In this document: positions 54,813-64,000 of the stretch, one piece after another | Layout of the letters: the number at the start of each line of letters is the position of its first letter | Numbering within the stretch: position 1 is the first letter of the stretch | Source: a virus | Reading direction: 5' to 3' (one strand) | Virus record (IMG/VR): IMGVR_UViG_3300048591_000302 | Location: 1-64,000 of that record | Length of the DNA stretch: 64,000 nucleotides | Position numbers and translations under genes: made by a program | Notes under the pieces: model-generated | Told to the model about the DNA's origin: nothing | Seen by the model: the letters and a program-made list of their open reading frames with translations, nothing else | The model's database searches: none

Positions 54813-55651
54813 CAAATGAGACCTTTCTCTTTCAGTTCTTTGCGATGTTCACGCCACGCTTTCGGGTCTTTGGCGAGCTTGGCAACATCAAGAGTGCCGC
54901 CCGTTGAGCCGCCGGTATTGTTACCACCCGTACCGCCTGACGCTTTGCTTTTGAAGAGGTTGCCATACCGTTCAGTCATCTCACGCATCTTGGTCACCGC
55001 TTGACTCGGAGAGAGTACAACTTCCTTTGGTACTCCTTTCTCATCAGGCACAGTGATCTTGACGGTCGTGAGAAGATTGCCAGTGGACTTACCATCTTCA
55101 CCAACTTCCTCGGAGAGTGCAGCCTTACCGATTAGCAAATCAACGATTTGACTTGCGTTGAATGCTTCCGCTTCGAGAGCAGCAGCAGTCAAATCCCTCT
55201 GGATGCGCTCACCGGTATACCGGTTCTTCCAAGTGTCACGTTCAGCCGAAGTGCTGGTGATTGCAGTCTTATGCTCGTCAAGAAGACGCTTCCGCTCGCG
55301 CTCAGCTTTCTCCTTGTCGGACATGTACTGATTCTGCAATCCTTCGATGCGCTGATTCAGCGAATCAATCTCTTGCTGACTCAGATTCTTGCTACTCCGA
55401 AGAGTCTCAAGCTCTGTGACAAGAGTCTCATTCTGCTCGCGCAATTTTCTCTTGTTCTCAGCAAGGATGCTGTTGACCTCGACTTGCGTGAAGACTTTGC
55501 CAGTCGGCGCAGCTGCTTTTGCTTCAGCATCAGCTTTCGCCTTTGCTTCAGCTTCAGCTTTCGCTGCTTCAGCTTTGGCTGCTTCAGCTTTGGCTGCTGC
55601 TTCTGCATCATTGTCATACACCGGAACGAAACACTTGTAAGATGCCCTCAT
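54812..55651 (-). CDS. Capsid scaffolding protein
   Basis: ATG 55651 follows GGGAGA; the longer frame to 55789 has no ribosome-binding site. The 279-aa product has an N-terminal Ala/Glu/Lys repeat of A-E-A-A-K type, a central coiled coil (L-N-Q-R-I-E-G-L-Q-N) and a basic C-terminal end (W-R-E-H-R-K-E-L-K-E-K) after a Gly-rich linker (G-G-T-G-G-N-N-T-G-G). This layout fits phage scaffolds. It directly precedes the capsid gene and overlaps its start by a few bases. Confidence 0.8.
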   Translation of the reverse strand: MRASYKCFVPVYDNDAEAAAKAEAAKAEAAKAEAEAKAKADAEAKAAAPTGKVFTQVEVNSILAENKRKLREQNETLVTELETLRSSKNLSQQEIDSLNQRIEGLQNQYMSDKEKAERERKRLLDEHKTAITSTSAERDTWKNRYTGERIQRDLTAAALEAEAFNASQIVDLLIGKAALSEEVGEDGKSTGNLLTTVKITVPDEKGVPKEVVLSPSQAVTKMREMTERYGNLFKSKASGGTGGNNTGGSTGGTLDVAKLAKDPKAWREHRKELKEKGLI

Positions 55652-55670
55652 TGTCCATCTCCCTTCAGCA

Positions 55671-56117
55671 TTAGTTGAGCCTATAGACACGCGCCGTATC
55701 ACTATAGCTGAGGTATTGTTGAAGCAGACGCCAAGCAGTAGCTGACGGGATACCTGCCACAACATAGTGATCTGGCCTTGTGCGGTCATAGTTTGTTTTC
55801 ACCGAAGCAAACGCGGATTGCACGACATTGAGATTCTCCTGTTCAATCTCTGGGTCGTAACCCTTCGACAGCTTGAGAGCGATCTCGCAGCAGGCATCCT
55901 TGATTGCTTGCGGTACGATCAAGTCTCCATTACGCGGAAACTCGTTTTCCTGACTTGCGTCAGTTTTGTCACCAATAAATGATAAAACATTAATCATCTT
56001 AGTCGCTGAATTAATAGCTTTTTGTTTATCTGAATCTCCCATCATGAACCAATCATCAGTATTGAAGATGCTGTTTAAGTATTCATCTGCTTCCTCCAAT
56101 GTTACATAAGGATTCAT
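55671..56117 (-). CDS. Head-tail connector/adaptor protein (DnaT-like), 148 aa
   Basis: The N-terminal helix T-L-E-E-A-D-E-Y-L and F-P-R (residue about 60) with I-P-Q-A-I-K-D-A-C-C-E-I-A match small phage adaptor proteins often labelled DnaT-like. GGAGG lies 7 bases before ATG. It would attach to the portal ring. Confidence 0.65.
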   Translation of the reverse strand: MNPYVTLEEADEYLNSIFNTDDWFMMGDSDKQKAINSATKMINVLSFIGDKTDASQENEFPRNGDLIVPQAIKDACCEIALKLSKGYDPEIEQENLNVVQSAFASVKTNYDRTRPDHYVVAGIPSATAWRLLQQYLSYSDTARVYRLN

Positions 56118-56551
56118 TATTTAGCCTCCGTAATGATTACGTATTTCTTCATAAGTTCAATGCTCTCAGGCGTATGCGGCCAGAGATACCAGCCACCAGA
56201 ACGTACGCCCAAGTAACAAGCATTCCTGCGTGACCAGCTGATTTCATGATCTTTCATGATTTCAAGCATTATATCGTCACAATATTTCCGCGACTTATAT
56301 TCGATAGCATAGAGCGCATCATGGACAAGGAAAGCCGCGATGCCTTTACCCATACGTTCGATACGTGGACGATAGATCGCAGGAATGCTACCGAAATCAG
56401 TAATGAAACCGGGCTTGATCTCGATATTGAAATGCCCAGCTATCGTTCCGTAGAACGTTTCTGTAAGTTCCCAATCAGTGCCACTCCATTTCCCCCAGTC
56501 ATTGCCTGGAAGTCTTGGAGTAGCGGTGATGTTTGTGAAATACATCTTCAT
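56117..56551 (-). CDS. DUF1353 family protein, 144 aa
   Basis: Contains G-F-I-T-D-F-G-S-I-P near residue 47 and V-H-D-A-L-Y near 75, hallmark segments of DUF1353 phage proteins, often located near lysis or late genes. ATG 56551 overlaps the previous stop; ATG 56566 is an alternative. Function in the family is unknown. Confidence 0.75.
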   Translation of the reverse strand: MKMYFTNITATPRLPGNDWGKWSGTDWELTETFYGTIAGHFNIEIKPGFITDFGSIPAIYRPRIERMGKGIAAFLVHDALYAIEYKSRKYCDDIMLEIMKDHEISWSRRNACYLGVRSGGWYLWPHTPESIELMKKYVIITEAK

Positions 56552-56895
56552 CGTGTGCCCAACCATGTAAAGAATGCGCCGACTATGGAACCACCCGTTG
56601 CTGATGCCCAAGCTACCATTTTGAGTGCGGTTGTTTTCTCTGTTTCAATAATCAAGATACGATCTTCGATCTTCTTCATACGCTCTTCACCTTCACGAAG
56701 ACGTTCTTGCATATCGTTGTCAATATCTTCGATCTGCTTTTTAATCCCTTCCATTTGTATTGCGATATAGCGAACGTCGTTCGCTATCGTAATCAATTGC
56801 TTTGTATGTTCCTGTACGAAATCAGCACAGGGAACGTTGGTGCGGCTATTTAGCACCTCCTGCATCATTGCTCGTATTTCATCGCGTTCACTCAT
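56548..56895 (-). CDS. XhlA-like coiled-coil/membrane protein, 115 aa
   Basis: A long helical coiled coil (K-Q-I-E-D-I-D-N-D-M-Q-E-R-L) is followed by one hydrophobic C-terminal segment of about 20 residues (M-V-A-W-A-S-A-T-G-G-S-I-V-G-A-F-F). This is the layout of haemolysin XhlA-type and holin-associated proteins. It may take part in lysis with a partner not seen here. GAGGA precedes ATG. Confidence 0.55.
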   Translation of the reverse strand: MSERDEIRAMMQEVLNSRTNVPCADFVQEHTKQLITIANDVRYIAIQMEGIKKQIEDIDNDMQERLREGEERMKKIEDRILIIETEKTTALKMVAWASATGGSIVGAFFTWLGTR

Positions 56896-57215
56896 TCGGC
56901 GGTGTCCTCTATGGTTGCATCCGTAAATCTTGGATCAGCCAACAGGAGTCCGATAACCTCCTGTACGAGTGTGGCATAGCTCGGAAGCTGAGACACGTCC
57001 GGAACGTCCACGATGATCGCACCTTTCGATGCATCCTTCATTGCGTTAAGAGTATCTTTGCTCTTCCAGCTTCGAATGATTACCTGAGCAGGTTGCGCGA
57101 AGACCACGTTCGGGTCTTGCCTTTCAGCGAAAAGCTGAACATTGATGTTCATCGCAACCTGCGCTGTTGTATCGAAGCCCTGCGAATTCTCGATTGTCTT
57201 GCCTAAGAATTTCAT
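56892..57215 (-). CDS. Hypothetical 107-aa protein, fibre-gene neighbour
   Basis: Follows the fibre gene 57212-60085 as the 113-aa protein at 60538 follows the other fibre gene. Both begin M-K with an F-L/W-F start, have a central beta strand and a closing F-I/T-D-A-T or F-I-G-A-E segment, so they may be distant paralogues. Function unknown; a fibre-tip or assembly role is possible. Confidence 0.55.
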   Translation of the reverse strand: MKFLGKTIENSQGFDTTAQVAMNINVQLFAERQDPNVVFAQPAQVIIRSWKSKDTLNAMKDASKGAIIVDVPDVSQLPSYATLVQEVIGLLLADPRFTDATIEDTAE

Positions 57216-60085
57216 GTTTGTGTCCCCACTACTGTTCCTGATGTTGTTCCGACGTGTGCAGAAGTTGAACTGATGCGTAATCTGCCGTTGTCATCAACCC
57301 AGATAAAATACACATCGCCATTTGCGCAACTAAATTGACCATATCCAGCAAAAACATTAATTGCATTCTTTCTCACCCCGATGGCTGCACTTCTATTTGT
57401 CGAGGAGTAAGCCGCCACCGCTTGAACTGCGCAGAGCTCATTTGTATCAAGATTTGTGTGCTGCACTCGAAGAATTGGACTGCCAGCGGCTGCGAGACAA
57501 GCTGTTGTGGTTTTGCCTGATGGCGTAATCTCAAGAATACCGCCACTTGTTGTTTCAATTTGGGTACGGACACTACCGGCAGTGTAAGTAAGCATCAACT
57601 GCGGATTTGTCGCGTCAAGAACTTCAAGCCGTGCATTGGCTGAGGCGTTCCCGCGATTGATTCCGATCATCCCGTCCTTGTCGATGCGCATACGTTCTGT
57701 TGTTGAAGTGCCACCGGCATTAGTTGAGAACCGTAGAGAACCGGGCATTGCAGAAGCACCGGGAGCGCCATTAGTGTAGGCTTGAATCCGTGCGCCTTCA
57801 AGCATACGATCAGAACCGTTTGCACCCTGAAAGAATAGACCGCCCAATGAGTCGGCGGAACCGGGCAAAGTAAAGCTCCCTATGACATTACCACGTGATT
57901 TTCCGAAAGCGATCCCCGGACCGCTTGCATCAACAGAATTACGCATCAGTGAGGAAGTGGAGCTATTGGAACCAGTCCCTTCCTGTTGGATTTTGAAATC
58001 AAATCCTGTTCCGTTGAACCAACCGTCTCTAGCAGCTGTAAGACCGAGCAACAATGCGCCAGACGGAGACAAACGCATTCTTTCAGTGGTAATGGCATCG
58101 GCATTATTTGTTCTGAACACCAAGGCAGTCGATAGGCTACCCTCTGATGCGTTGCTTGTCACCAGACCCTGTATGGCGGCACCATCCAGCATCTTTGTGC
58201 CATCAGCACCATTGAAGGAAATGTATCCCAACATGTTTCCTGCCGTGACAGCAGTCACCCCACCAACGGAACCACTTTTAGATCTTCCAAGCGTCAAATA
58301 TGGGCAGGTCGAATCGACTGTGCCATTTGCAACCAATGACATGGAACTGCTTGTGAAATCAGTACCTTCGATCTGCAGAACATGTGGATAAGCTGTAGCG
58401 GAATTGTAGAAATCGGCTCGGCTGGTAGTAATACCAAGGAGAAGACGACCGTTAGATAAAAGCCGCATTCTTTCATTGAGTCCGCCAGTCGAGAACTTGA
58501 GGAAGCCCGAGGTTTGTTGTTGCTGGATGTCGGTGTAATAACCATCCGTGCTATTGCCTGAACATTCGAGTCTAAAACCGCCTGTTCCGTTATATACCGG
58601 AATATCAATAATTGTTTTGACTCCTGCCGCATTGGGTGCTTCATTGAATATTCTGGCCGCCGCAAATGATCCTCCCTCGACTGTCCCGATGATATGAACA
58701 GGAAACGTTGGATTGAACGTCGCCTTGTCCCCTGCAGCGATCCCAAGACGTGACGCCGAAAGCCTGAAATCGTTTGTTGTGATTATCAAATCACTCATAA
58801 GATTCCAAGTGCCACCAAGCGGCATCTTGGTGACGGCGAGATTCGTGAACGCCGATTCGTATATTCCTGTGTGCAGATGATCTCCGGCGGCTATTTGTCC
58901 AGCACTTGTCCCTATGGCAAGTGACACCAAAAGATTATTGGCGTCAAGACCGAGAACTGTGTTTGCAGTCAAGTCAGCGAAACTGATTGCAGAAGCAGGA
59001 TGCGAATTTGGTTCGGAACGTCCGGAGAGTGCATTGTGCGTTGTGGGAGACACTCCCGAAATTTGGATACGGGACGATCGGATATTGACGACTTCAACAA
59101 GATTCGTGTTGACCGACGCTCCGCCAGTTACCCTGCGATATGTGGCTCTGCCTACAATCACAAACTCTTGGAAAGCCAGATTACCCCAAGAAATGCTGGC
59201 GGGATCTTCACCTTGAGCAGCGGCAAGCGAACCATGGACATTCTGACCCATCACCGCGAATGTCTGCCATTCCGCACCGGTTCCATCTAGTTTCCTTACA
59301 GGAGCAACTACAAGCCAATAGTTGAACCAATTGTTGTTTGCCGTGATTGCAGCAAGTGACCAGCTACCCTCGTTCAAGAGATTGTAATACGGATTCGTTG
59401 CATTGTCGTGAATACCATTGACGGATGTGTCGATCCAATCCCAATTATCTACTCCAGAGCGGAATAGAATACGATACGGACCACCAGAAATAGCTTCACC
59501 TATTTCCGTGTAGATATCTTCATCAACAAATGTTCCTTCAGTAACCGCCCAAGCAGTAGCCGGAGCTACACCAGAAGCAGCGCAACCAGAAACGATTCTG
59601 GAACCACTGGTCAGATGATCGTGTTTGTGATTTGCCTCTGACATCCCACGATTGGTAACCGTATTAGATGGGTGTCGTTCTTCAAACGAAAGTGCCTTGA
59701 CACTAGTTGCATTGTAATAGATGTAGTCAAGCTGTGCCGTCGTGTCGATGTTCCACACTGTTTGAGATACTGTGAGAACTCCTCCATCGGCATAATACAA
59801 AAACCACGTTCCAGAAGTGATTGCGTGAGCAGTCGTGGAAACTTCACCTTCTTTGACATAACGGACACCATTGACCCAGACAGCTGCACCAGTCGCACCC
59901 GTAACGGTGAAAATGCGCGTTGCTGGATCATACGCGACCGTGAACTTCGACGGATCTTCCAATCCATTGCTGAAGATCGAGCCGAAATCAGCATCAGACA
60001 CCATTGCTTTGAAATTAGCAAAGGTGTCCGGAGTATGATTGTCCGTATTTCCTATAGCATGATTTTGTACGTGATGCGATGGCAT
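57212..60085 (-). CDS. Tail fibre protein, 957 aa
   Basis: A Gly/Ser/Thr/Asn-rich, beta-rich fibre with several repeats of T-E-R-M-R-L followed by G-L-L-L-G-I/L, a common trimeric fibre pattern. The N-terminal 130 residues form a separate attachment domain. No chaperone peptidase at the C terminus is recognised. AAGGAG lies 6 bases before ATG. Probable receptor-binding protein of the phage. Confidence 0.75.
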   Translation of the reverse strand: MPSHHVQNHAIGNTDNHTPDTFANFKAMVSDADFGSIFSNGLEDPSKFTVAYDPATRIFTVTGATGAAVWVNGVRYVKEGEVSTTAHAITSGTWFLYYADGGVLTVSQTVWNIDTTAQLDYIYYNATSVKALSFEERHPSNTVTNRGMSEANHKHDHLTSGSRIVSGCAASGVAPATAWAVTEGTFVDEDIYTEIGEAISGGPYRILFRSGVDNWDWIDTSVNGIHDNATNPYYNLLNEGSWSLAAITANNNWFNYWLVVAPVRKLDGTGAEWQTFAVMGQNVHGSLAAAQGEDPASISWGNLAFQEFVIVGRATYRRVTGGASVNTNLVEVVNIRSSRIQISGVSPTTHNALSGRSEPNSHPASAISFADLTANTVLGLDANNLLVSLAIGTSAGQIAAGDHLHTGIYESAFTNLAVTKMPLGGTWNLMSDLIITTNDFRLSASRLGIAAGDKATFNPTFPVHIIGTVEGGSFAAARIFNEAPNAAGVKTIIDIPVYNGTGGFRLECSGNSTDGYYTDIQQQQTSGFLKFSTGGLNERMRLLSNGRLLLGITTSRADFYNSATAYPHVLQIEGTDFTSSSMSLVANGTVDSTCPYLTLGRSKSGSVGGVTAVTAGNMLGYISFNGADGTKMLDGAAIQGLVTSNASEGSLSTALVFRTNNADAITTERMRLSPSGALLLGLTAARDGWFNGTGFDFKIQQEGTGSNSSTSSLMRNSVDASGPGIAFGKSRGNVIGSFTLPGSADSLGGLFFQGANGSDRMLEGARIQAYTNGAPGASAMPGSLRFSTNAGGTSTTERMRIDKDGMIGINRGNASANARLEVLDATNPQLMLTYTAGSVRTQIETTSGGILEITPSGKTTTACLAAAGSPILRVQHTNLDTNELCAVQAVAAYSSTNRSAAIGVRKNAINVFAGYGQFSCANGDVYFIWVDDNGRLRISSTSAHVGTTSGTVVGTQT

Positions 60086-60088
60086 TTC

Positions 60089-60541
60089 TTACTCCTTAAA
60101 GGACTCGACTGCTTCGCTCGTTTGCATTTTGTAGGCTTCTTTGCTCATGCCGATAGCTTTCAGCTTATCAGCTTCATCCAAATATTGTGAATCAAACAAT
60201 GCTACAGTATTAAGCGAACGACCTTCGCCACGGAGCAAAGAGACATCCTTGAGACCAAACGTATTGAAATAGTTTTGACCGCGACGAACTCTCGCCGAAT
60301 CATACCGACCATAACGGAGCAGGACTGTTGGGCTATATGTAGTATGGTCATAGGCGATTTGGAAACCGAATACCTTGCCGCCATAGTAGGTGGAATTGTC
60401 GTATTCCAGAGTACGTTCTGTGATTATCGAATCATACGTCCCATTCGGAAGTAGTACCACTTGATACTTGGTAACATCCTTGGTTGGTGTCGCACAACCA
60501 GCAAGAAGCAAAGCCAAAATGATTATGTAAGCATACTTCAT
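60089..60541 (-). CDS. Lipoprotein, 150 aa
   Basis: A lipoprotein signal peptide (M-K-Y-A-Y-I-I-I-L-A-L-L-L-A-G-C) ends in the lipobox L-A-G-C at residue 16, so the mature protein is lipid-anchored. It has beta-rich Y-Y-G-G-K-V-F-G-F and an amphipathic end. Between two fibre-type genes. It may be a spanin or a superinfection-exclusion lipoprotein; undecided. Confidence 0.75.
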   Translation of the reverse strand: MKYAYIIILALLLAGCATPTKDVTKYQVVLLPNGTYDSIITERTLEYDNSTYYGGKVFGFQIAYDHTTYSPTVLLRYGRYDSARVRRGQNYFNTFGLKDVSLLRGEGRSLNTVALFDSQYLDEADKLKAIGMSKEAYKMQTSEAVESFKE

Positions 60542-60879
60542 ATTGCTGAGTCCTTTATTTCTGCTCCGATGAAATCTTCATTGGTGAGAACGGTCTCTGC
60601 AACCATTAGAAGCATCGTCGGGTAGCATTCACAGGTTTCAATATTGTCTTTTCGAACGATTTTGATTGCCGAAGCGACTGGAGGTGCCTTAGCAAGCCAC
60701 GCTTCCTTGGTAGCGAAACCGATGAGTGTGATTTCAGCATACTGATTGAATTGCTGAGGATCATTAACACCCTCTTGCAAATAATATGGATCGTACGTGA
60801 TGATGTTCACGCGAGTGATGACCCAACATTGTGCCGTTGTATAATCCCGTTGCGTCAGAAGTTTGTCAAACCATTTCAT
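60538..60879 (-). CDS. Hypothetical 113-aa protein, fibre-gene neighbour
   Basis: Follows the truncated fibre gene. Beta-rich with E-I-T-L-I-G-F-A-T-K-E-A-W and two C-terminal Cys (C-E-C). AAAGGAGAC is 5 bases before ATG. It parallels the 107-aa protein at 56892 in position and possibly in fold. Confidence 0.55.
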   Translation of the reverse strand: MKWFDKLLTQRDYTTAQCWVITRVNIITYDPYYLQEGVNDPQQFNQYAEITLIGFATKEAWLAKAPPVASAIKIVRKDNIETCECYPTMLLMVAETVLTNEDFIGAEIKDSAI

Positions 60880-60889
60880 GATGTCTCCT

Positions 60890-63800
60890 TTAGCTTAGTT
60901 CTACTGCAACTTGATCTCCTGCTCCACGACGGTACAGGAAATATACTTTGTTTGAATCGTCCGTATCAATCCAGATTGCCATGTTTCCATTGGCGGCAAG
61001 CACAGGTTCAGTGTCTTGTGCATACTGCTTCAAATTGATTTCAGAATCAAACTTGATGGAGTTGGCAATATTATAGATCGCCCCTGTGGTCTTGATTCCA
61101 AGAACCAACGCATCCGCGTTTGTCTTCCAGTGCGTCAGATCGGCTGTTTGCACGGCTGACTGCTTGAAAAGAACATTGGGCAGATCGTTCGCAAGACCGC
61201 CGAAGAATGAAACGTAATAACCTAAAGCCGGAGTGTTCTCGGTAATACTGTCATGACCGAATCCGACTCTTGAGTATCTTCCAGATACTGCGCCTGCATG
61301 ATCTATCTGATAGAGATACGTATAAGAGTTAGCCGTATGCAGTCTTACAAATCTCCCAATCGGAGCTTGGAATATGGCGCTGGCATCCGTCATATTCAGA
61401 TGATTGCAGTTGGCAATATTCATGCCTGTTCCGGTTGTCGTCATTGTCATAGGCGTAGCCGTCCCTAAGCGAGGTATCGAGATTGCGCAAGCACTCTGCG
61501 TTGTTCCAACATAGAGCGTTCTTGATGCTCCTGAAAGGGTCAGGTTGCCAACAACAGATGTCGGAGCGTTGATTGTAAGAGAAGGAGTGTCGAACTCACC
61601 ATAGATCAACGGAGTGATAGTCGGGCTATTGGCAATATACAGCTTATTCGATCCTATTTCATTATATCCTGCTTGATAACCTATGGCAACATTTCCTGCT
61701 CCTGATATCGAAGAATACAATGCTTGGTAGCCTATGGCTACATTGTTTGAGCCACCGGAGACGGTGTACAGAGCTTGGCTTCCTACGGCTACGTTGTAAC
61801 TCTGTGATCCGTTCAACCGAAGAGCGTTTGCTCCTATAGCTACGTTATCTGAACCTGTGGTGCCGGATAGCATTGCACATAGACCGACGGCGACGTTGCT
61901 GCTGCCTGTAGTATTGGCATTTAATGCGTTTCTGCCGAGAACCGAATTGGAAGTCCCGGTGGTGTTAGACGCCATCGAACCGTGTCCGACCGATGTGTTG
62001 GAACCTCCCTTCGTATTCGCAGTCAACACATTTACACCAACGCCCGTATTGTATGACGCCTCAGCAACGGCTGTCGCCGTACTCCCCATCGTGAAGTTTC
62101 CGGAGTTCACACCAACAAATGTGTTTTCTCCTGCTGTCGTGATTGCTCCAGAAACTCCCCAATTGAAGTTATGGATGAAGCGATCTGCTCCCTTATAGAT
62201 TACGCCATACTGAGTAGTTTTAGCTGTGTTGTCCAACTGAAAACTACCAGTGGACACATGAAGCAATCCGGTGATACGAAGAAGTGGTGTATTGAACTCA
62301 CCGTAAATAAGTGGGGTGACTGTATTGCTATTGGCAATTATCAAACGATCCGATTCAGTGGTAAGAGTAGCTCCAGCCTGAAGACCTATCAAAACATTTC
62401 TTGAGCCGGTTGTAAGATTTTGTCCAGCGGCATAGCCGACACCCACATTGCTCAGTGCTGACGTAATCAAGCCACCAGCATATGTTCCGAAGAAGCAGTT
62501 GTTCGCAGCAGAATTTCCAGCTGCATTCGGACCCATACCCGTGTTCATGCCGAAGAAGCAGTTGTCGCTTCCTTGATTGAAACGTCCGGATTGATAACCA
62601 TATGCACTCACTCTTGACTTGGAGTGTGCAGCGTATCCGCTGCCGGCAGTAACACCCACAAAAGTGTTGTTATCGCCTCCTGTGACGTTAAAACCTGATT
62701 GCAGACCAACTGAAGTAGAGGTGCCGGAGACGGCTTTGGCAGATACACCTATTGCGGTGGAACTGGTTCCGGTCGCATCTGCGTTTACTCCGAACTTCTC
62801 TGAGTTGACACCGACACCGGGACAGGTCAATGTTCCGTTCACACGAAGTAGAGCATTGTCGAACTCACCATAGATAAGCGGTGTTGAGGTTGCACTATTG
62901 GCAACATACAGTTTGTTGGAGCCGGTTTCAGCGTACCCTGCTTGATAACCGAGGAACAGATTGCCTGATCCAAGGTTTTTGTATCCGGCTTTATATCCAA
63001 GAGAGGAGTTGTAATTACCAAGTACGTTCAGCGCCAACCCACCACCGCCATAGACTGCGTTTTGAACGCCTGCGACGTTCTTGGTGTATGCGCCATTTCC
63101 GACGACAGTGTTTTCGGAACCGCTCACGTGATCATTCATCGTGCCGGAACCAATGACCACGTTATAATTTCCGGTTGTCATGTTACGGGCGGCTGCTCTT
63201 CCCATGACAGTATTGTGAATGCCGATGTTGATCTGCCAACCGGCTTCATAACCAAAACAACTGTTGAACGCGCCTACCGTAACCTCCTGAAGTGCTTCCA
63301 GACCGTAGCCGGTATTCTGTCTGCCTGAACACCACATGCCGGAGCTGCCACCGAAGAACGTACTGGAATTACTTCCAGCATAGAGCGGTGAGCGAACCTG
63401 CATCCGATCACCGAAATGCAGATACGGGGTCACTTCGGTTGTATACTCGAACAGGGTTATCGCGGCTCTGCCGTTCCAAGTGCTGAGAGTCGGTATGATC
63501 TTGAAGCTGTCCGTGGTTGTCGCAAGACCAGCTATTGCAAATGTTCCATTGCCATTGGCAGCTACGGACATACCGCCAAATGTGATTGTACAGCCACTGG
63601 TTGTTCTTTCAGAAATGACTACCTGAGCATAATAACGGACACCAATGGTAGCAGGAACGTCGTGGGAAAGGACATCCACATTATCGGCGATATGTTTCCA
63701 GCCAGTAGCCCAATCATCCGTCCAGCCGGTTGAAGTCCAGGCGTCGCCGGCCGTAATGAGTTGTGGTCCGACCAATGGAAGGTCATTGCCGGCGTTCCCG

Positions 63801-64000
63801 TTGATCTTGAGATTGTCCGTGTTCGTCGGGTAGAGCAGACTGTTTAGAGCATCTCGTGTCCAGTAGCCAAGTTCTGTATTGTCCACCTTCGCCCAACCAG
63901 TTGTGGTCTTGATTGCGTAATCATTGACCTGCCAATCGGTGATACCGCCGAGATCAGTTGTGCCAGCAACCGAGACGATCCACATACCACCGATATCTGT
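60890..64000 (-). CDS. Tail fibre protein, N terminus cut by the window
   Basis: The frame is open to the right window edge, so the true start is likely outside; ATG 63985 is the first inside. It is a YadA-head-like, repeat-rich beta protein: short units of N-T-x-V-G/I-G type (G-Y-N-A-V-G kinds) recur about every 14 residues over residues 190-820, and a longer unit with I/V-A-N-S-x-x-x-T-P-L-I-Y-G-E-F occurs three times (near 370, 560 and 780). This is the architecture of trimeric adhesin-like fibres. The C-terminal 250 residues form a different domain and no autoproteolytic site is seen. A long receptor-binding or side fibre is likely. Confidence 0.75.
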   Translation of the reverse strand, partial: TDIGGMWIVSVAGTTDLGGITDWQVNDYAIKTTTGWAKVDNTELGYWTRDALNSLLYPTNTDNLKINGNAGNDLPLVGPQLITAGDAWTSTGWTDDWATGWKHIADNVDVLSHDVPATIGVRYYAQVVISERTTSGCTITFGGMSVAANGNGTFAIAGLATTTDSFKIIPTLSTWNGRAAITLFEYTTEVTPYLHFGDRMQVRSPLYAGSNSSTFFGGSSGMWCSGRQNTGYGLEALQEVTVGAFNSCFGYEAGWQINIGIHNTVMGRAAARNMTTGNYNVVIGSGTMNDHVSGSENTVVGNGAYTKNVAGVQNAVYGGGGLALNVLGNYNSSLGYKAGYKNLGSGNLFLGYQAGYAETGSNKLYVANSATSTPLIYGEFDNALLRVNGTLTCPGVGVNSEKFGVNADATGTSSTAIGVSAKAVSGTSTSVGLQSGFNVTGGDNNTFVGVTAGSGYAAHSKSRVSAYGYQSGRFNQGSDNCFFGMNTGMGPNAAGNSAANNCFFGTYAGGLITSALSNVGVGYAAGQNLTTGSRNVLIGLQAGATLTTESDRLIIANSNTVTPLIYGEFNTPLLRITGLLHVSTGSFQLDNTAKTTQYGVIYKGADRFIHNFNWGVSGAITTAGENTFVGVNSGNFTMGSTATAVAEASYNTGVGVNVLTANTKGGSNTSVGHGSMASNTTGTSNSVLGRNALNANTTGSSNVAVGLCAMLSGTTGSDNVAIGANALRLNGSQSYNVAVGSQALYTVSGGSNNVAIGYQALYSSISGAGNVAIGYQAGYNEIGSNKLYIANSPTITPLIYGEFDTPSLTINAPTSVVGNLTLSGASRTLYVGTTQSACAISIPRLGTATPMTMTTTGTGMNIANCNHLNMTDASAIFQAPIGRFVRLHTANSYTYLYQIDHAGAVSGRYSRVGFGHDSITENTPALGYYVSFFGGLANDLPNVLFKQSAVQTADLTHWKTNADALVLGIKTTGAIYNIANSIKFDSEINLKQYAQDTEPVLAANGNMAIWIDTDDSNKVYFLYRRGAGDQVAVELS

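Noticed and set aside
53490-55004. 504-codon plus-strand frame opposite the capsid and scaffold genes
   Set aside because: Arg/Asp/His-rich shadow of well-supported minus-strand genes; no ribosome-binding site or homology features.

Overview
The window is part of the genome of a tailed double-stranded DNA bacteriophage. It is almost fully coding, with short, overlapping (ATGA-type), Shine-Dalgarno-led genes in long co-oriented blocks. A large tape-measure gene, a tail-tube gene, a tail-assembly chaperone with a -1 slippery site and a P22-type major capsid protein point to a siphovirus-like tail on a P22/HK97-fold head. The host cannot be read from the sequence. A stand-alone fragment carrying the glycyl-radical motif of anaerobic ribonucleotide reductase, plus a radical-SAM protein, hints at a host that can live without oxygen. 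I saw no tRNA, integrase, terminase, portal or clear endolysin; the window is not the whole genome.

Layout. (1) 1-160 is a heptamer tandem repeat. (2) 161-2111 is a small rightward unit: two promoters, a structured leader, a ParB-like gene boxed by near-perfect inverted repeats, a 79-aa protein, a 21-aa membrane peptide and a terminator. (3) 2112-3158 is an origin-like or control region: an array of eight palindromes, a 146-bp element that recurs at 22866-23011, and a terminator. (4) 3159-22440, leftward, is the replication/recombination block: two ParB-like proteins, SNF2-type helicase, family A DNA polymerase, VRR-NUC and RecB/Cas4-type nucleases, DHH phosphoesterase, ATP-dependent ligase, a sigma-like factor, a radical-SAM protein and many small zinc-ribbon proteins. 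(5) 22441-23173 is the second control/origin region between divergent blocks. (6) 23174-36399, rightward, holds a primase-helicase, Dam-type methylase, two degenerate exonuclease-like paralogues, a CgeB-type glycosyltransferase, a thymidylate-supply set (dNMP kinase, dCMP deaminase, MazG-like, ThyX) and many small unknowns. (7) 36403-64000, leftward, is the late block, read in transcription order from the right edge: tail fibre (cut by the window), lipoprotein, second fibre, XhlA-like membrane protein, connector, scaffold, capsid, head closure, tail tube, chaperone, tape measure, tail tip, then a sulfotransferase and a DUF115-like protein, ending with the NrdD-like mini-protein.

How it works together. 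Primase-helicase, polymerase, SNF2 helicase, ligase and nucleases form an almost self-sufficient replication set. dCMP deaminase to ThyX to dNMP kinase supplies dTMP/dTDP. Control appears to use a recurrent promoter type (TTGYAA or TTGTAT, 16-nt spacer, TATAGT/TATAAT) and a 30-bp composite palindrome with four half-sites that sits 40-80 bp downstream of these promoters. Three divergent ParB-like proteins with no ParA are candidate binders. This promoter/operator/ParB-like network, with the duplicated 146-bp element, the palindrome array and the inverted-repeat-boxed ParB-like gene, is the best candidate for an undescribed system here.
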